From Rhodospirillaceae bacterium (lineage in GTDB: Bacteria; Pseudomonadota; Alphaproteobacteria; UBA8366), in assembly GCA_002711555.1 (NCBI GenBank), contig PARQ01000025.1, positions 1 to 8,845 on the forward strand: a stretch of 8,845 nt of DNA, written 5' to 3'. A program made the translations under genes and the position numbers. The notes below the pieces were generated by a model. The model made no database searches, was not told the DNA's origin, and saw nothing but the letters and a program-made list of their open reading frames with translations. This document shows, in pieces, positions 7,185 through 8,845 of this stretch (the stretch's first letter is position 1; each line of letters opens with the position of its first letter).

Positions 7185-7754
7185 ATGGACATCATTTTGA
7201 TCATTTCCGCAGGGTTGGCTGTGGTTCTATACATCTGGTATGCAAAAATAGTTGCACGGCGAAATACTGCAAACGAAGCATTGTCCGGGATTGACGTTCA
7301 GTTGACTAAGCGGTCAGACCTAATTCCTAATATTTTGGCAATAGCGAAGAAATTCATGGAGCATGAGAAAGAACTTCTAGAAGAAGTAACAAAACTGCGT
7401 TCCAAGGCTACTGCGGGCTATGATGCCTTAGATCCAAAGCAAGTTGCTCAACACTTTGAGGATTCGGCTGCACTGGGTGCGCAAATGGGCAAGCTTATGA
7501 TTTCTATGGAGGCATATCCAGATTTGAAGTCAGACGAAACCATGGTGCAAGCTCAAAAGACATATAATGAAGTTGAGGCTCAAATCGCGGCTGCTCGTAG
7601 GTTTTACAACTCGGCTGTCTCTGACTTGAATAACTCGATAGAGATTTTCCCGGGTAGTTTATTAGCTCCGCTCGCAAATTCACGAGTTATGCCGTTTTAC
7701 GAAGGTGATGCCAGTTCGCGGGAGCCAGTGGACGCGGCAAAGTTATTGGGTTAG
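7185..7754 (+). CDS. lemA: LemA family membrane protein
   Basis: A 189-residue protein, the usual LemA length. A single N-terminal membrane segment (about residues 3-20, ILIISAGLAVVLYIWY) is followed by a long helical, coiled-coil-like body. Two family signatures are clear: RRNTANEALSGIDVQLTKR with DLIPN at 45-49, and near the C-terminus RRFYNSAVSDLNNSIEIFP (residues 138-156). LemA proteins are membrane-anchored with a four-helix-type domain; their biochemical role is not settled. In many genomes they sit beside TPM-domain or M48-type protease genes. Here the next genes encode two secreted proteins, an SH3-like one and a truncated one, which may belong to the same envelope module. The 303-base gap and a hairpin after lemA argue that it can be transcribed on its own. 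It should not be confused with the unrelated Pseudomonas LemA/GacS sensor kinase. Confidence 0.93.
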   Translation: MDIILIISAGLAVVLYIWYAKIVARRNTANEALSGIDVQLTKRSDLIPNILAIAKKFMEHEKELLEEVTKLRSKATAGYDALDPKQVAQHFEDSAALGAQMGKLMISMEAYPDLKSDETMVQAQKTYNEVEAQIAAARRFYNSAVSDLNNSIEIFPGSLLAPLANSRVMPFYEGDASSREPVDAAKLLG

Positions 7755-8057
7755 CGATCGCACGATATCTAACAAGGTTTAGCAAGTTAAACTTTAACTT
7801 CGCTAATCAAGCTTTTTGTTTGTTCTGAACATTCAAAAGTGCGAGAAACGTGCGCAATGTAGTTTTAGCTCTAAATATATGCTAGAAAAAAGCGTTTATG
7901 GCAAACTGCTAAATAGGGGCCAGGGCAGCATTGAAGTATCAACGGGCTCGGTGTTACAAATATTTTCACCAACCGCTAAAGGCATAAAGTATTATTTTAA
8001 AAATAGAGGTGTGGGAAACCAATATTAACCTCCTTCAAACATTGGTGTACTTCAATC
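7755..8057. other. Intergenic region between lemA and the SH3-like gene
   Basis: 303 bases. The first 60 hold the hairpin described separately. A TTG-initiated 70-codon frame (7816-8028) runs through it without a ribosome-binding site or recognisable product. TTGAAG (7931-7936) with TACAAA (7955-7960), spaced by 18 bases, is a weak promoter-like pair that could serve the SH3-like gene. CCTCC at 8030-8034 reads as a Shine-Dalgarno only on the minus strand, where just a very short open frame follows. Confidence 0.45.
7780..7817 (+). terminator. Possible intrinsic terminator or hairpin after lemA
   Basis: TAGCAAGTTAAA (7780-7791) pairs with TTTAACTTCGCTA (7793-7805) with one bulged C at 7801, so about 10 pairs form around a small loop. 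A run of five T (7813-7817) begins 8 bases after the stem. The stem is AT-rich and the T-run is offset, so termination would be weak. The position, 25 bases after the lemA stop, suits a terminator or attenuator. Confidence 0.4.
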
Positions 8058-8708
8058 ATGCATTTTAGAGTTCAATTAAAAAAACGTGCTTTGCTTCTAT
8101 CATTATCGCTTGTCATGTTCACGAACGTGGCATTGGGTTTCGAACGATTGAACGTTGGTGATACAGTGTTCGTTGCATGCGAAAATATCTTCATTCATAC
8201 AAAACCTTCGGTATTTTCTGAGAAAATTAAGACCTTAAAATTTGGTGAGAGCTTAAATGTTACCGGGTTAAAGAAGTTATTTACACTGCCAGCATCTGAT
8301 GCTTCTTCTAAAGAAACGCTTGAAAGAGAGGAAGAAGATTCTGCTGAGCAGGAAGAAAGGGAAATTAGGCCAGTCCCACCTGAATCGTACACGCGGGCCT
8401 CTTGGCTACAGTTTGCAAATGGATATAGCCCAGCATCGTGTTTTGTAACAAAACAGTTGATGAAAACCCAGACCCCTGAAAAGGTAAAACAAAGGGTCAA
8501 CGCTCTGTCTGCGAGCCAAGCCAAAAGAAATTTTTCGGAGGATGAAAAAGGAGACATGACTGCTATGCGTGGCGTAGCGGGAAAAGCAAAAGGTGCGCGG
8601 GCTAATTATGAAAAAGTTGATAAATTAATTGAGGAAAACCAAAAAAATCTAGATATCGAAAAGTTCCAAGTATTTCGCAAAAATGGTCGGTTGGGAGAAT
8701 TCAGATGA
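8058..8708 (+). CDS. Secreted SH3-like domain protein with acidic insertion
   Basis: A 216-residue exported protein. Residues 1-27 form a signal peptide (KKR, then ALLLSLSLVMFTNVALG, cleaved before Phe28). Residues about 32-132 resemble a bacterial SH3 domain: VGDTVFVACENIFIHTKPS, then a GESLNV strand, and a late ASWLQFANGYSPASCFV block. Cys41 and Cys128 lie at the two ends of the domain and could form a disulfide. Between the halves is a highly acidic loop (about residues 85-103, rich in Glu) that ordinary SH3b domains lack. The C-terminal third is helical and charged, with Ala/Lys/Glu-rich stretches. SH3b domains often bind peptidoglycan or protein partners; the role here is unknown. No Shine-Dalgarno precedes the ATG, but the signal peptide fixes the start. 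Its stop overlaps the next start by 4 bases (ATGA), so the two are translationally coupled. Confidence 0.72.
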   Translation: MHFRVQLKKRALLLSLSLVMFTNVALGFERLNVGDTVFVACENIFIHTKPSVFSEKIKTLKFGESLNVTGLKKLFTLPASDASSKETLEREEEDSAEQEEREIRPVPPESYTRASWLQFANGYSPASCFVTKQLMKTQTPEKVKQRVNALSASQAKRNFSEDEKGDMTAMRGVAGKAKGARANYEKVDKLIEENQKNLDIEKFQVFRKNGRLGEFR

Positions 8709-8845
8709 AACGATGGCGACAAAAAATAGTTCTCCAAGCTTTAATATCCATAGCCCTGAGTGTGGGCGCTAGTGAAATGAAAGCCCAATCTCTCGGAGGT
8801 TTCCTTGACTCACTTAATAGTCAAAAGCCTGGTCAGAACGGTGCA
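8705..8845 (+). CDS. Start of a secreted protein, truncated by window end
   Basis: The first 47 codons of a gene that runs past the window. The ATG overlaps the stop of the SH3-like gene in an ATGA junction, strong evidence for an operon. The N-terminus has a basic MKRWRQK stretch, a hydrophobic core (IVLQALISIALSVGA) and a likely signal-peptidase site near KAQ-S, followed by LGGFLDSLNSQKPGQNGA. It is therefore exported to the periplasm or beyond. The visible part has no diagnostic domain. A periplasmic metalloprotease of the M48 type, which often accompanies LemA proteins, is one guess, but nothing here proves it. Confidence 0.7.
   Translation, partial: MKRWRQKIVLQALISIALSVGASEMKAQSLGGFLDSLNSQKPGQNGA

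Noticed and set aside
7816..8028. 70-codon open frame starting with TTG between lemA and the SH3-like gene
   Set aside because: No Shine-Dalgarno at the TTG or at the internal ATG (7879), no recognisable product, and its start falls in the T-run after the lemA hairpin.
8021..8036. Strong Shine-Dalgarno on the minus strand (AAGGAGG) before a TTG
   Set aside because: The open frame that would follow is only about 18 codons and runs into an intergenic region; probably chance.

Overview
The window looks like a stretch of chromosome from an AT-rich Gram-negative bacterium, most likely a gammaproteobacterium. Signal-peptide proteins, an outer-membrane beta-barrel ending in Phe, and PsiE and LemA family proteins all point to a two-membrane envelope. 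The taxonomic guess rests on protein-family resemblance alone. No mobile element, CRISPR array, rRNA or tRNA was seen.

Left part (1-1196): a PsiE-like four-helix membrane protein on the minus strand, then about 0.6 kb of very AT-rich non-coding DNA separating it from a divergent plus-strand operon.

Centre (1197-6332): three tightly spaced plus-strand genes that look like one envelope transport unit. They are a secreted LolA-like protein (PF17131 type), a 944-residue RND/MMPL inner-membrane permease, and a secreted beta-barrel whose start lies 5 bases after the permease stop. A permease, a periplasmic hydrophobic-cargo carrier and an outer-membrane barrel together suggest a route for a lipid-like substrate across the envelope. 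The permease carries a cytoplasmic C-terminal cyclic-nucleotide-binding domain with a near-canonical phosphate-binding cassette. This suggests direct ligand control of the pump and is the most unusual feature of the window.

Right part (6333-8845): a small conserved-looking Cys/His protein of unknown function. A lemA gene follows, with a candidate promoter, a perfect 9-bp inverted repeat in its leader and a strong ribosome-binding site. After a 303-base gap with a hairpin comes a secreted SH3-like protein, which overlaps by 4 bases (ATGA) a further secreted protein cut off by the window end. All six genes from 1197 onward, plus the truncated one, are on the plus strand.

All family calls come from reading the translations by eye. 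No database search was run.
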